DNA of 39,677 nt. It comes from Microbacterium resistens NBRC 103078. GTDB taxonomy: Bacteria > Actinomycetota > Actinomycetes > Actinomycetales > Microbacteriaceae. The stretch covers positions 1 through 39,677 of the forward strand of contig NZ_BCRA01000055.1 of the NCBI RefSeq assembly GCF_001552355.1, read 5' to 3'. The notes beneath the pieces were generated by a model. That model searched no databases and was not told the origin of the DNA. It saw nothing but the letters and a program-made list of their open reading frames with translations. The position numbers were made by a program, and so were the translations under genes. Shown here piece by piece: positions 7,386 through 16,132 of this stretch. Position 1 is the stretch's first letter. Every line of letters starts with the position of its first letter.

Positions 7386-7739
7386 TCACTGCTTCGTCTC
7401 GTTCGGGTGGTGCGTGTGCACCTGCTCGAGGTACACCGTGCGTCCGTCGACGTAGAACCAGACGCGGGCGCTGCCCTTGGTCGTGGGCTTGTGCTGCCAG
7501 CGCTCGAAAGATGAGCCGCCTCGCGTGATCGTGCCGAGCTCGCCCTTGAGGCGGTAGTTCGTCGGCGTCGTCGCGTGCGGCGTGCGGGTGAGGAAGTCCC
7601 ACGTCTCGGTCATCGCGTTGCGGATCGTCGCGACGAGGTCCTGCCAGCCGCGACGTGCGTCTGCGGTCGCGAAGCGGATCTCGTACTCGACCTTCTTCGG
7701 CGGGCGCGGGACCAGCTCGCCCTTCTTGGCAGCCGCCAC
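7386..7739 (-). CDS. RelE/YoeB-like toxin of a toxin-antitoxin pair
   Basis: 117 residues from ATG at 7739, with a basic N-terminus KKGELVPRPPKKVEYEIRFA followed by a helical segment (ARRGWQDLVATIRNAMTETW) and a beta-rich end that includes ARVWFYVDGRTVYLEQVHTH. The order of helices then strands ending in a His-rich tail fits the RelE/ParE fold of ribosome-dependent or gyrase-targeting toxins. It begins 2 nt after the stop of the Phd-like gene. The antitoxin-first order and near overlap are typical. The cellular target cannot be assigned. Confidence 0.65.
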   Translation of the reverse strand: MAAAKKGELVPRPPKKVEYEIRFATADARRGWQDLVATIRNAMTETWDFLTRTPHATTPTNYRLKGELGTITRGGSSFERWQHKPTTKGSARVWFYVDGRTVYLEQVHTHHPNETKQ

Positions 7740-7741
7740 GA

Positions 7742-8227
7742 CTACGGGCGCTCCACCGGCTCGCCAAGCTCGGCGTCACCAGCGGCGTCGGTGTCGTCCA
7801 GCCACTCCAGGTCGGCACTGCCGAGACCCGCAGCGACGGCCGTCGCCGTTTCCTTCCAGCTCGTCAGCTCTGCGATGGCCAGATGCGGCTGATCGGTCGA
7901 GAACGACGCGCGGGCGGCGTCGACGAGCTCCTGGGCGCAGGTCTCACGATCAGCCGGCGACAGGGCGAGCATCCACGGGAAGACCTTCGCCATGCGCTCG
8001 GCCAGCGTGCCCTGGTCGTCCAGGGTCACCGTGATCAGCTGCGCTGCGAAGTTCAAGAGCCGTGCGCGCCCCTCGGCCTCGCGCTGCGACATCAGGACCA
8101 GTGCCTCGCCGTCGCGACGAGTCACCGTGACGGGGTGGTCCTCGGCCTCGGCGAACACCTCGGCGGAGTGCTTGCTCAGGTCCGAGGAACGCCGCGTTCG
8201 CGTCGGAATAGTCGCGGTGATGCTCAT
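7742..8227 (-). CDS. Phd/YefM-like antitoxin with long C-terminal extension
   Basis: 161 residues. The N-terminal 60 residues carry the prevent-host-death pattern: SSDLSKHSAEVFAEAEDHPV, TVTRRDGEALVLMSQREAE. In that fold a short beta/alpha domain binds DNA as a dimer. The remaining 100 residues, longer than in Phd itself, are helical and acidic (LEWLDDTDAAGDAELGEP) and would neutralise the downstream toxin. It is the first gene of the pair and probably represses its own promoter. Confidence 0.65.
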   Translation of the reverse strand: MSITATIPTRTRRSSDLSKHSAEVFAEAEDHPVTVTRRDGEALVLMSQREAEGRARLLNFAAQLITVTLDDQGTLAERMAKVFPWMLALSPADRETCAQELVDAARASFSTDQPHLAIAELTSWKETATAVAAGLGSADLEWLDDTDAAGDAELGEPVERP

Positions 8228-8237
8228 GCGCTCAGTC

Positions 8238-8257
8238 TATTCGGAACGTATTCGGAA
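8238..8257 (-). promoter_or_regulatory. Direct repeat in the toxin-antitoxin promoter
   Basis: The 9-mer tattcggaa occurs at 8238-8246 and 8249-8257, an 11-bp period (about one helical turn), directly upstream of the antitoxin start. It is a candidate autoregulatory site for the Phd-like protein. Confidence 0.4.
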
Positions 8258-8503
8258 GTCCAGGTGGTTGCACGTCGCGAAAGGAGCCTCACGCTCGCGC
8301 TTGGGTGACGTCGTCGACATCTTCGCTCTGGGAGTCGGGCTCATCCTTCGCGGACGTATAGGAGCTGCCACCCTTCGGGGACGCTGGCGAGGATCCCGTC
8401 CATGTCGGCGGCTTCGATCTCGCGGAGCCCACCTCGTGACCCGGCGCGGACGCCAGCACTCCCCGGAGGCGGCGTTCGCGCTGATCGAGGAGTTCTTCGA
8501 CGC
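8258..8503. other. Remnant-like region, no clear gene
   Basis: Short frames on the minus strand look partly like protein ends (for example one ending ASVPEGWQLLYVREG with its stop at 8341-8343), but no start, family or consistent frame supports a gene. It is probably recombined scraps between the antitoxin promoter and the methylase fragment. Confidence 0.25.
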
Positions 8504-8758
8504 TGGGGACGCTACGCCGGAGCCATCGCCCGATGGGAGCGCATCACCGGCAGGCCCGCTCCAGCCCCTGCGATCCTGAACGAGCGCGGACCCGCTCCCG
8601 CTCCGGCGTTCGTGGAATGGCTGATGGGCCTGAGCGAGGGATGGGTTACCGACTCTGAGTACGGGCTCACGCACGCTCAACAGCTCACTGCGCTCGGCAA
8701 TGGTGTGACACCGCGACAGGCTGTAGCGGCTCTCCGAGCACTCACGCAAGCCTGCTAG
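8504..8758 (+). pseudogene. DNA cytosine-C5 methyltransferase, C-terminal fragment
   Basis: From about 8504 the frame reads WGRYAGAIARWERITGRPAP, then FVEWLMGLSEGWVTD and LTALGNGVTPRQAVAAL before TAG at 8756-8758. This is the ending of phage-type Dcm methylases: the WE...GRPAP box, the FVEWMMGLPxGWVT box and motif X, LGNGVxPxQA. The N-terminal AdoMet-binding and PCQ catalytic parts are missing. It is a decayed remnant, probably from a prophage or a restriction-modification locus. Confidence 0.65.
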
Positions 8759-8870
8759 ATGCCAGGCTGTCCGCCACGGGCGCGTCGCCGGAACGGCTTG
8801 GTCCGGTGCTCAGCCGCTCGAGAAGCCGACATCGAGTTGGATTCTGCGCCTAATCGCTTGGCGTCGCTTG

Positions 8871-10076
8871 TTACGAGGCCCACAGCGCCTCGGTGGGTGA
8901 CATACGCGCAGCACGTATGGCAGGGAGGAGGCCTGCGATGGCTCCGATGACCAGTGCGGAGCCGAGCCCGCCGGTCCAGGCGAGCGGCGGGATGACTACG
9001 AGCCAGCCTTTGCTGGTCGCGTAGACGACGGTCGCGAGTGCTCCGACTAGGACCCCGGTGACGCCTCCTATGAGTGAGAGCAGGATCGCCTCGTTGAAGA
9101 ACTGGGTGCGGATGTGTCCTCTGGTGGCGCCGAGTGCGCGGCGCAGGCCGATCTCGCCACGCCGTTCGAGGACCGAGACGATCATCGTGTTGGCGACGCC
9201 GACGGTTCCGACCAGGAGTGAGATGGCCCCGAGTCCGAGGAACAGCGAGTTGAGGGCGCTCTCTGCCTGGGCGCGGGCGAGGAGGGCGTCGGACGGGCGG
9301 CTGACGGCGACTTCGTTGGGGTTCTCGGGGTTCGCGGTTCGGGCGAGGAGGGCGTGAACCACAGCGACTTGTTCGGTGTCTGTGCGGACGTAGATCGTGG
9401 TGGGGTGTCCATCGAAGCCGAGGTAGTCCTGGGCGGCGGCGAACCCGACGAGCACGGAGGAGTCGATCTCGGGCGCCAGGGTTGCCGGGGCCAGGATGCC
9501 GGCGATGGAGAACCATTGCTGGTCGATCCAGAGGCGCGCTCCCGGGTGGACGCTGGCGATGCCGAGGCGCCGTGCCGCGGTGGAGCCGAGGACCACGACG
9601 GGAAGCTGTTCGGTGGCGGGGTTGAGGAAGTCGCCGTGGGCGATCGCAGCGCCGATCGCGTCGGGCAGTCCCGGGGTGGCGGCGCGTAGAGCGAGACTGT
9701 TGGTGTTGACGGCGGGGATGAACGGGTTGCGGTAGATGGGGATGTCGATCGCTGCGGTGGACTCGACGTCGGTCACGTCGGCGATCCGACCGATCCGGTC
9801 TGGCGCATCGACCGGGAGGGCGGCCGCGTCGCCGGAGAGGTCGCGCCCGGTGCTGACGGTGAGGAGATTGGTGCCGAGCGAGTCGATCTCGGCGAGCAAG
9901 CCTGCCTGCGACGAGGAGGAGAGTCCGAGGACGCCGACGATTGATGCGGTACCGATCGCGATTCCCAGGGCGGAGAGCGCGGCGCGGAGTTTGCGGGTTC
10001 TGATGCCGATGCTGCTGACGCGGAGCACGTCCCGTGGGCGCAGCCGGCGGGGCGAGAGGTCGTCGTCGGTGGTCAT
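8871..10076 (-). CDS. MacB/FtsX-type ABC transporter permease
   Basis: 401 residues from the ATG that overlaps the stop of the ATPase gene (ATGA at 10073-10076). The layout is that of MacB/FtsX permeases: a membrane segment near 35-60 ([18 protein letters not shown]), a large extracytoplasmic domain, then three C-terminal helices ([58 protein letters not shown]). The conserved ending PTEALWAS is intact. The same frame stays open upstream across the ATPase gene, but that part is antisense-like shadow. With the ATPase, adaptor and lipoprotein it would form a MacAB-like export system driven from outside the membrane. Confidence 0.88.
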   Translation of the reverse strand: MTTDDDLSPRRLRPRDVLRVSSIGIRTRKLRAALSALGIAIGTASIVGVLGLSSSSQAGLLAEIDSLGTNLLTVSTGRDLSGDAAALPVDAPDRIGRIADVTDVESTAAIDIPIYRNPFIPAVNTNSLALRAATPGLPDAIGAAIAHGDFLNPATEQLPVVVLGSTAARRLGIASVHPGARLWIDQQWFSIAGILAPATLAPEIDSSVLVGFAAAQDYLGFDGHPTTIYVRTDTEQVAVVHALLARTANPENPNEVAVSRPSDALLARAQAESALNSLFLGLGAISLLVGTVGVANTMIVSVLERRGEIGLRRALGATRGHIRTQFFNEAILLSLIGGVTGVLVGALATVVYATSKGWLVVIPPLAWTGGLGSALVIGAIAGLLPAIRAARMSPTEALWAS

Positions 10077-10774
10077 GCGTTCTCCTTGGGGTGGTCCTGG
10101 ATGGTGTCGCTGACGATGCGGCCATCGAGGATCTCGACGCGCCTGGGCAGGCGGGCGGCGATGGCGAGGTCGTGGGTGATGACCACGATGGTGGTGCCGC
10201 GCCGGTTGAGGGCGTCGAGGAGGGCGAGGATCGCGTTCCCCGTGGTGCTGTCGAGGTTTCCGGTGGGTTCGTCCGCGAGGACGATGTCGGGTTCGCCGAT
10301 GAGGGCTCGGGCGATCGCGACGCGTTGCCGCTGTCCTCCGGATAACTGCGAGGGGAGAGCGTCGGTCCTGTGCTCGAGGCCGACCTGGGTCAGCGCTTCG
10401 CGTCCTAGCCTGCGGCGGGTGCTGGCCGGGGTTCCCGCGTAGAGGAGCCCGTCGGCGACGTTGTCGAGCACGCTCTGGTGCTCGTCCAGGAAGAACTGCT
10501 GGAAGACGAATCCGATGCGCGCTGAACGGAGGGTGGAGAGTTGCCGGTCGTCGAGGTCGGAGGTGTCGCGGCCCGCGACACGAACCTTTCCGGCCGTGGG
10601 TCGGTCGAGAGTGCCCATGATCTGCAGCAGTGTCGTCTTTCCGGATCCGGAGGGGCCGACGATGCCGACGAGTTCTCCCGGCTCGATGGTGAGGTCGACG
10701 CCGCGGAGGGCGGCAACCGGCGGTTCGCCGGGGTAGGTGCGTGTCACGCCGCTCAGCTCGATGACGGGGGTCAT
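10073..10774 (-). CDS. MacB/LolD-type ABC transporter ATPase
   Basis: 233 residues with a complete nucleotide-binding domain: Walker [11 protein letters not shown]-loop FVFQQFFL, signature LSGGQRQR, Walker [14 protein letters not shown] and the switch His in VVITHD. The E-P-T-G-N-L-D-S wording is characteristic of the LolD/MacB/FtsE subfamily. Its start overlaps the adaptor stop and its stop overlaps the permease start (ATGA), so all three are translated together. Confidence 0.92.
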   Translation of the reverse strand: MTPVIELSGVTRTYPGEPPVAALRGVDLTIEPGELVGIVGPSGSGKTTLLQIMGTLDRPTAGKVRVAGRDTSDLDDRQLSTLRSARIGFVFQQFFLDEHQSVLDNVADGLLYAGTPASTRRRLGREALTQVGLEHRTDALPSQLSGGQRQRVAIARALIGEPDIVLADEPTGNLDSTTGNAILALLDALNRRGTTIVVITHDLAIAARLPRRVEILDGRIVSDTIQDHPKENA

Positions 10775-11907
10775 GCTGCGGGCACCACGACTCGCTGGCC
10801 GGCGCGAAGGCCGTCGCCGGAGACTTGGACGAGTCCGCCGGCGCTGTCGAATAGGCCGAGCTCGACGGTGACAAGGTGACTGTCGCCGCCGGTTTCGAGC
10901 ACTTCGACCGCGTATTCGCCGCCCGAGAGAGCGAGAAGGGCGGTGACCGGGACGGTCAGCACGTCCTCGACGGTCTCGGTCGTGATCGCGACGAGCACCG
11001 GTGCCTGGTCCAGGCCTGCGGCGGTGCCCGGATCTGTGAGGGCCGCGCGCACCGGGACGGTTGCGGAGCCGCTCTCTTTCTGGGTGGCGACCGCGCCGAC
11101 GTCGGTGACAGTGCCGGATGCGGTGGTGAGGTCGGGAAGGGTGACGGCCACGGCATCGCCCACTTTGACGTGAGCGAGGAGCGAGACGGGTACTTCGGCC
11201 TCGACCTGCGGCGTGGTGGAGGTTCCCTCGATGATGGTTTGCCCTGCCCCGGCGGGCGCGCCGAGGGTCGCCGATGTCGCCGTGACGCGCACGGCGCTGG
11301 GCAGGAACACCACTTGTCCGAAGTCGAGCGTGCCAGACTCTCGCAATCCGAAGGCGGCTTGGAATCTCTTGATGGCTTGCTGGCTGCGCCAGGTGATCTC
11401 GTCGCATTCGGGGTCGATGTCGAGCCCGTCGGCATAGCCGAGCGTGACCAGGGCCGCGTTCAGTTGCTGGGCGTCGACTCCGGTTGTTCCCCACTCGAAG
11501 GCACGCCAGGCCGGGGTATCTCCCGCGAGGAGGACGACCGGTTTGCCGTCGACGCGATACAAGGTGCTGCCGGGCTCGATGACGGTGCCGGGCGTCGGGA
11601 GCGCGGTGATCGTTCCGGACAGCTGACCGATCACATCGAGATCGCCCGCATAGCCGAGAGTTCCGCTGACCTGCTGCTGTGCGGCGATGGTCCGGCGTTC
11701 CACCGCTGCTGTCGCGGGTGCGGGGGCGGAAGCCGCCGGGGCTGGGTTTGAGGGATGCCAGAGGGTTGCGGTGAGGACACCGCCGCCGGTGGCGAGGATG
11801 ACGATGACGGCTGCGGCCACGATGATCCGGCGCCTGCGGTGGGTGCCGCGTGACCGCTCCGGAATCACCAGATCGTCCGCGGGAGGGGGCGCATCCGTCG
11901 TGGTCAC
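10771..11907 (-). CDS. Membrane-anchored efflux adaptor with peptidoglycan-binding domain
   Basis: 378 residues from a GTG start overlapping the stop of the lipoprotein gene. An Arg-rich cytoplasmic stretch and one transmembrane helix ([20 protein letters not shown], near 27-47) are followed by an extracytoplasmic body. The middle holds a PG_binding_1-like segment ([20 protein letters not shown] to [18 protein letters not shown]), and the C-terminal half has HlyD/MacA-like beta-barrel repeats ending [11 protein letters not shown]. In Gram-positive bacteria such adaptors link a MacB-type permease to the cell wall. Longer upstream frames are shadows of the lipoprotein gene. Confidence 0.85.
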   Translation of the reverse strand: MTTTDAPPPADDLVIPERSRGTHRRRRIIVAAAVIVILATGGGVLTATLWHPSNPAPAASAPAPATAAVERRTIAAQQQVSGTLGYAGDLDVIGQLSGTITALPTPGTVIEPGSTLYRVDGKPVVLLAGDTPAWRAFEWGTTGVDAQQLNAALVTLGYADGLDIDPECDEITWRSQQAIKRFQAAFGLRESGTLDFGQVVFLPSAVRVTATSATLGAPAGAGQTIIEGTSTTPQVEAEVPVSLLAHVKVGDAVAVTLPDLTTASGTVTDVGAVATQKESGSATVPVRAALTDPGTAAGLDQAPVLVAITTETVEDVLTVPVTALLALSGGEYAVEVLETGGDSHLVTVELGLFDSAGGLVQVSGDGLRAGQRVVVPAA

Positions 11908-12476
11908 GGTGCGTTTCCTTCCGTCATGCCCGGCTCGTCGCCGCCATCGGGCAGCAGGCTCTTGCAGGCTTCGTGTGCGGCCTGGAATTGCGGTGAGTTG
12001 GGGTCGATGGCGGCGCCGTCGCCACTGTCTCCGCGCTTGGTGTCTGGTCCCTGTGCCGGTGCCGGCGGGTCCGGGTAGCCGGGCACGCCCTCGTCGCGCA
12101 TGCACTGCGCGTACCGCAGCACAGCCTGGTAGTCCTCGTCCTGTACGTGGGACCCCTGGGTAGGCAGCAGTGGTGCGCAGGTCTGCTCCGCGTTCCGGTA
12201 CTGGTCGGAGTCGATCGGGACCCCGAGTTCGTCCGCGACGACGTCGAAGCCGCCATCCGAGTCAGGGTCGGGGAAGCCGGGGACGCCGTTGTCGCGCATG
12301 CACTGCGCGTACGCCACTGCGTCCGCGGCTCCAGCTGGAGTGCTTCCCCCTGCGGAGTCCTCGCCCGACGGCGAGCCGCCGCCGGGCGCGCACCCGGCGA
12401 GAAGAAGAGCAACGGTCACTGCGGCCAAGACTGCGCCTTGCGCCCTCGTCCGTGCCGGCGATGTTGATCTGGTCAT
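11904..12476 (-). CDS. Lipoprotein with duplicated YAQCMRD motif
   Basis: 190 residues. A signal peptide with lipobox LLLAGC (Cys29) predicts attachment to the outer face of the membrane. The mature part contains two copies of one unit: [16 protein letters not shown] (Cys59) with a following Cys100 and LLP, and [16 protein letters not shown] (Cys125) with Cys171 and LLP. Each unit thus supplies a pair of cysteines that may form a disulfide. I know this family only as an unnamed lipoprotein next to MacB-like efflux operons in actinobacteria. It is the first gene of the operon and overlaps the adaptor start. A ligand-sensing or substrate-delivery role is inference. Confidence 0.8.
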   Translation of the reverse strand: MTRSTSPARTRAQGAVLAAVTVALLLAGCAPGGGSPSGEDSAGGSTPAGAADAVAYAQCMRDNGVPGFPDPDSDGGFDVVADELGVPIDSDQYRNAEQTCAPLLPTQGSHVQDEDYQAVLRYAQCMRDEGVPGYPDPPAPAQGPDTKRGDSGDGAAIDPNSPQFQAAHEACKSLLPDGGDEPGMTEGNAP

Positions 12477-12525
12477 GTCGGTGAGTCCTTTCGGTTCGGT
12501 GATGCTCCGTTTCTAGGACCGGCGT

Positions 12526-12608
12526 GGTTTCGGGGAGGTATCGCTGCGCACGACCGCGTTGCGTCTTCTGGGCTTCTACATAGGGACGGTGAAACCGCTC
12601 CGAAACCG
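12526..12608. promoter_or_regulatory. Divergent promoter region with GAAACCG repeats, probable response-regulator sites
   Basis: Between the efflux operon and the two-component genes, GAAACCG occurs at 12591-12597 and 12602-12608, an exact 11-bp period. That is the usual arrangement for tandem binding of OmpR/PhoB-type regulators. An inverted copy of the core (ggtttcgg) is at 12526-12533, closer to the efflux operon. The repeats lie just upstream of the regulator start, so both transcription units may be controlled. Confidence 0.55.
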
Positions 12609-12629
12609 GATTGGGCGCATCCTGGAGGC

Positions 12630-13292
12630 ATGCGGATATTGGTGATCGACGACGACACAGAGCTGGCGGATGCCGTGTCCGTCGGGCTGCGGCGGCGGAA
12701 CATGGCCGTCGATGTCGCCTATGACGGCTCTTCGGGTCTCGAACGGGCCGAGCTGAATGACTATGACGTGATCGTCTTGGACAGGGATCTCCCCTCAATG
12801 CATGGCGACGATGTCTGTGCGCGACTGGTGGAAGAAGGCGGTCGCAGTCGGATCCTCATGCTCACGGCGGCGGACTCCGCGGGAGACCTGGTGGACGGCC
12901 TGGATCTGGGCGCCGACGACTACCTCGCCAAGCCGTTCGATTTCGCCGTCCTCGTCGCGCGTATCGGCGCACTGGCACGGCGCTCCCAGCCTGCGCACCC
13001 CCCGGTGCTGCGTGTCGGCGATTTAGTCGTCGACACCGCCAGGCGACGAGCTTTTCGGCACGACCAACCGCGAGATCTCACACCCAAGGAGTTCGGCGTG
13101 CTCGAGCTGCTGGTGACGGCAGGGGGACGCACGGTCTCTGCCGAGGAGCTCCTCGAACGTGTCTGGGACGAGAACGCCGATCCCTTCACCAACGCCGTCA
13201 AGATCACGGTGAGCAGACTGCGGGCCAAACTCGGCGATCCACCCGTGATCGAGACCGTCGCAAGGTCCGGCTACCGGGTGATCGTCTCATGA
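12630..13292 (+). CDS. OmpR/PhoB-family response regulator
   Basis: 220 residues. The receiver domain (1-115) has the acidic pocket IDDD at 6-9, phosphoacceptor Asp51 in VIVLDRDLPSMHG, the Thr/Ala switch LMLTAADS and the Lys of LAKPFD. The C-terminal winged helix (about 125-218) includes LTPKEFGVLELLVTAGGRTV and TVSRLRAKLG. It is divergent from the efflux operon and overlaps the kinase start as ATGA. It most likely activates the efflux operon in response to an envelope or antimicrobial signal; the signal is unknown. Confidence 0.92.
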   Translation: MRILVIDDDTELADAVSVGLRRRNMAVDVAYDGSSGLERAELNDYDVIVLDRDLPSMHGDDVCARLVEEGGRSRILMLTAADSAGDLVDGLDLGADDYLAKPFDFAVLVARIGALARRSQPAHPPVLRVGDLVVDTARRRAFRHDQPRDLTPKEFGVLELLVTAGGRTVSAEELLERVWDENADPFTNAVKITVSRLRAKLGDPPVIETVARSGYRVIVS

Positions 13293-14539
13293 GGACTGGA
13301 CCTCGCGGCCGTCCACGTCCCCGGTCGAGGCACTTTCGACTGCCGATCAGGGCGCGACTCACCGCGCTCTACGCGGTTCTCTTTCTGGCTTGCGGCGCGA
13401 CAATGCTCGCGATCACCTATGGTCTTGTCGACCAGACGACCCGATCGGAGTCGCTCACTCTTGTCCAGCCCGACGGCACCGGGGTGGTCGTCGACGTCGA
13501 CCTCGACGGTGCTCCGCCGCTCGGTCAGCCGGAGACGACGGGCGACGGCCCAGGGCTGACGCCTCCGGGTCTCGACCCCGCCGAGCTTCGCGACCACGCG
13601 GCGCAGCAGCACACCCAGCGGATGCTCACGCTGCTCGGCCAATCCGCGATCGCGCTGGGCATCATGACATTGGTCTCGGTCGTGCTCGGCTGGATCATCG
13701 CCACCAGAGCGCTGCGCCCTCTCCGCGCCATCACGGCGACGACACGACGTATCACCGCTGAGAACCTCGACGAACGCCTCTCCCTGGATGGCCCCCGAGA
13801 CGAGCTCACCGAACTCGGCGACACCATCGACGGATTGCTCACGCGATTGGACAGCTCGTTCCGGGCACAACGCATCTTCGTCGCCAACGCGTCGCACGAA
13901 CTCCGCACACCGCTCGCCCGGCAACGCACAGTGGCCCAGGTCGCCCTAGACGACCCAGCCGCCACAATCGAATCCCTTCGCACCGCCCACGAACGCGTGC
14001 TCGCGGCCGGCGCGCAGCAGGAGCAGATCATCGACGCCCTACTCACTCTCGCGAGAGGACAGGCCGGAGTCCGCAGCTCCGAACCCATCGATCTCGCCTC
14101 CCTCGTTCGTGACTGCCTGGCTCACAGCCAATCGCCCGCGAAACAACAGAACCTCACGCTCGATGCCAAGCTCTCGCCCGCATCCGTGGTCGGCGACCCC
14201 CGGCTGATCGAGCGCCTCATAGCAAACCTGCTCGACAACGCGATCCGCTACAACCGCCCCGGCGGCTCCGTGCACATCAGCACCAGTACCAGCAACGAGA
14301 TGGTCGAGCTCAAGATCACCAACACAGGAGACACCGTCCCCGAGGAGTCCGTCGACGCCCTGCTCGAACCGTTCCGGCGTCTCGACCGCGTTCGCACCTC
14401 GCACGCGGACGGGCACGGGTACGGACTCGGACTGTCCATCGTCCACGCCATCGCCAGGGCCCACCGTGCGACCCTTGACATCCAGCCGCAGCCGGGCGGG
14501 GGGCTCTGCGTCTCCGTGGCATGGGATCGCGGAGCGTGA
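13289..14539 (+). CDS. Sensor histidine kinase
   Basis: 416 residues. Two membrane helices (about 23-47 and 113-137) enclose a short extracytoplasmic sensor loop of some 65 residues. A HAMP domain follows (about 138-190), then the H-box ASHELRTPLARQ with phospho-His203, the N-box LIANLLDNAIRYN and the G-box GYGLGLSIVHA. The ATG overlaps the regulator stop, so the pair is co-translated. The C-terminus is intact, but normal sequence stops there and a recombination joint with a TetR fragment follows within about 10 bp. Confidence 0.92.
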   Translation: MRTGPRGRPRPRSRHFRLPIRARLTALYAVLFLACGATMLAITYGLVDQTTRSESLTLVQPDGTGVVVDVDLDGAPPLGQPETTGDGPGLTPPGLDPAELRDHAAQQHTQRMLTLLGQSAIALGIMTLVSVVLGWIIATRALRPLRAITATTRRITAENLDERLSLDGPRDELTELGDTIDGLLTRLDSSFRAQRIFVANASHELRTPLARQRTVAQVALDDPAATIESLRTAHERVLAAGAQQEQIIDALLTLARGQAGVRSSEPIDLASLVRDCLAHSQSPAKQQNLTLDAKLSPASVVGDPRLIERLIANLLDNAIRYNRPGGSVHISTSTSNEMVELKITNTGDTVPEESVDALLEPFRRLDRVRTSHADGHGYGLGLSIVHAIARAHRATLDIQPQPGGGLCVSVAWDRGA

Positions 14540-14548
14540 CGACGCAGG

Positions 14549-14838
14549 CTGAGCCCCGGCAGCAAGGAAGGCCTCTTCGACGCCGTGCTCGACGACATCA
14601 CCGTCCGCACCGTCGAGTTCATCCCGATCACCCCCGATGACCTGCCCGGCTACGCGGTGCGCCTCTACGACGCTGCCACCGCCTCCCCCGACGTGAGCCG
14701 CTTCGTCGCCTGGTACCAGCTCCAGCGTGGCACCGACACCACCCCACGCGCCAGTGTCGAAGAAGCCACCCGCGAGAAGATCACCAAGGTCGCCGCAGCA
14801 CTCGACGAAGGCACCATCACCAGCCCCCTCAATGAATC
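14549..14838 (+). pseudogene. TetR-family regulator, C-terminal fragment
   Basis: The frame begins abruptly at PGSKEGLFDAVLDDI, the conserved end of a TetR DNA-binding domain (normally YFGSKEGLF), and continues through a ligand-domain-like region (RTVEFIPITPDDLPGYAVRL, SRFVAWYQLQRG). The helix-turn-helix is missing, and the 3' end runs directly into the left end of the IS3 element. It is a dead remnant of a different gene context. Confidence 0.7.
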
Positions 14839-14884
14839 GCCCCGGGTCTCGTGGAGGGTCTGATTCCCCGAGAGGATGAGACCC

Positions 14885-15170
14885 ATGCCAGCACCGAGGA
14901 AGTATCCGCCGGAGCTTCGTGAGCGTGCGATGCGGCTTGTTGCCGAGGCCAGAAGGGAAGATCCGGAGTTGTCGCTGAACGCGGCGGTGGTCCGGATCGG
15001 GCTGGTGCAAGCAGGCCGCGATCGACGCGGGCGAACGCCCCGGGACGACCACGAACGATGCCGCTCGGATCAAACAGCTCGAGGCGGAGAACCGGGAACT
15101 GAAGCGCGCGAACGAGATGGCGGATTCAACGTTCTTCGCGCGGGAGCTCGACCCGCGACTGCCGTGGTAG
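14885..15170 (+). pseudogene. IS3 transposase orfA, with small deletion and frameshift
   Basis: The N-terminus is intact: MPAPRKYPPELRERAMRLVAE, a HTH-type domain. After VVRIG (about 15000) roughly a dozen codons that normally bridge to WCKQA are missing and the frame shifts. The second part (QAAIDAGERPGTTTNDAARI, then a leucine-zipper-like KQLEAENRELKRANE) ends FARELDPRLPW with TAG at 15168-15170. A full-length OrfA cannot be made without frameshifting, so the element is probably inactive. Confidence 0.65.
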
Positions 15171-15871
15171 TTCAGTTCATCGACGATCATCGTGACCGGT
15201 TCGGGGTCGAGCCGATCTGCCGGGTGCTCACCGAGCACGCCGTGCCGATCGCCCCGTCCGGCTACTACGCGTTCAAGACCCGCCCCGCATCCGCGAGGGC
15301 GGTTGCCGACGCGGAGCTGGTCGTGCAGATCGAGCGGGTGTTCTGGGATCAGAAGCTCGGTCGAGGCATCAGCGGCGTCCGGAAGATCTGGCGCCTGCTG
15401 CGCCGGGAAGGCATCGTCGTGGCCCGTTGCACGGTCGAGCGACTCATGCGGCAGCAGGGGCTGCGTGGGATCCGCCGCGGCAAGCAGTTCGTGACTACCC
15501 GGCCCGACTCATCGTCGACGCGGCCGCCGGATCACGTGCAACGCTGCTTCCGCGCGGACCGGCCGAACGAGCTCTGGGTTGTCGACTTCACCTACGTTCC
15601 GACGTGGTCGGGGATGGCATTCACCGCATTCGTCACCGATGTCTACTCGCGCCGGATCGTGGGGTGGCGGACGATGGACCGAATGCCCACAGAGTTGCCG
15701 CTGGACGCGCTGGAGATGGCTCTGTGGGTCCGAGATCGCGCCGGTGAAGACGTCACAGGGGTCATTCAACATTCCGATGCCGGAGCTCAATACACCGCGA
15801 TTCGCTACGCGGAGCGGCTCGCGGACGTCGGCGCGATCGCGTCGATCGGGACCGTCGGCGATTCGTATGAC
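15164..15871 (+). pseudogene. IS3 transposase orfB, 5' part (interrupted)
   Basis: Starts around a GTG overlapping the orfA stop (VQFIDDHRDRFGVEPICRVL). It contains an HTH_21-like region (GISGVRKIWRLLRREGI) and the first two catalytic Asp positions of the rve integrase core, in LWVVDFTYVPTWSG and QHSDAGAQYT. It is broken inside the conserved GDSYDNA motif, at GDSYD, by the IS110 element. The reading continues into IS110 left-end sequence as a meaningless tail. Confidence 0.85.
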
Positions 15872-16110
15872 TGTCAGTCTGTTTCTGCCGCATCCCGCAA
15901 GGATGAGGAAGTCCTGGCCGGAGCGTTCTGACCCTTGCTTATGATTGGCCCGCAGGGTGCCTTGGCGTTGATCTGTCGAGCCTCCGGCCGGGCGCGCAGT
16001 AACCGCTGCCGCCGGATCGGGCGTGACCTGATAGGAGCCTGGAGCAGTCTCGACAACGCGTCCCCATGACAGTCCTGTCCACCCGCCGGCGACAGCGTGA
16101 CACCACGCTA
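15872..16110 (+). ncRNA. Candidate bridge RNA in the IS110 left end
   Basis: IS110 elements with a long non-coding left end encode a bridge RNA whose loops pair with the target and the donor. Visible here, in order: CTTATGAT (15938-15945) resembles the left target CGTATGAC; GCGTTG (15965-15970) can pair with the right target caatgc (one G-T wobble); ATAGGAGC (16031-16038) is identical to 17209-17216 in the right end; and TGACAG (16067-16072) is complementary to the left end ctgtca (15871-15876). This is the order left target, right target, left donor, right donor known for IS621. RNA ends were not determined. Confidence 0.5.
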
Positions 16111-16132
16111 ACCGGCAGGAGGACCGAAGAAC

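Noticed and set aside
10077..10874. N-terminal extension of the MacB-like permease frame
   Set aside because: It runs through the ATPase gene in another frame with Arg/His/Pro-rich nonsense; the ATGA-coupled start at 10076 is better.
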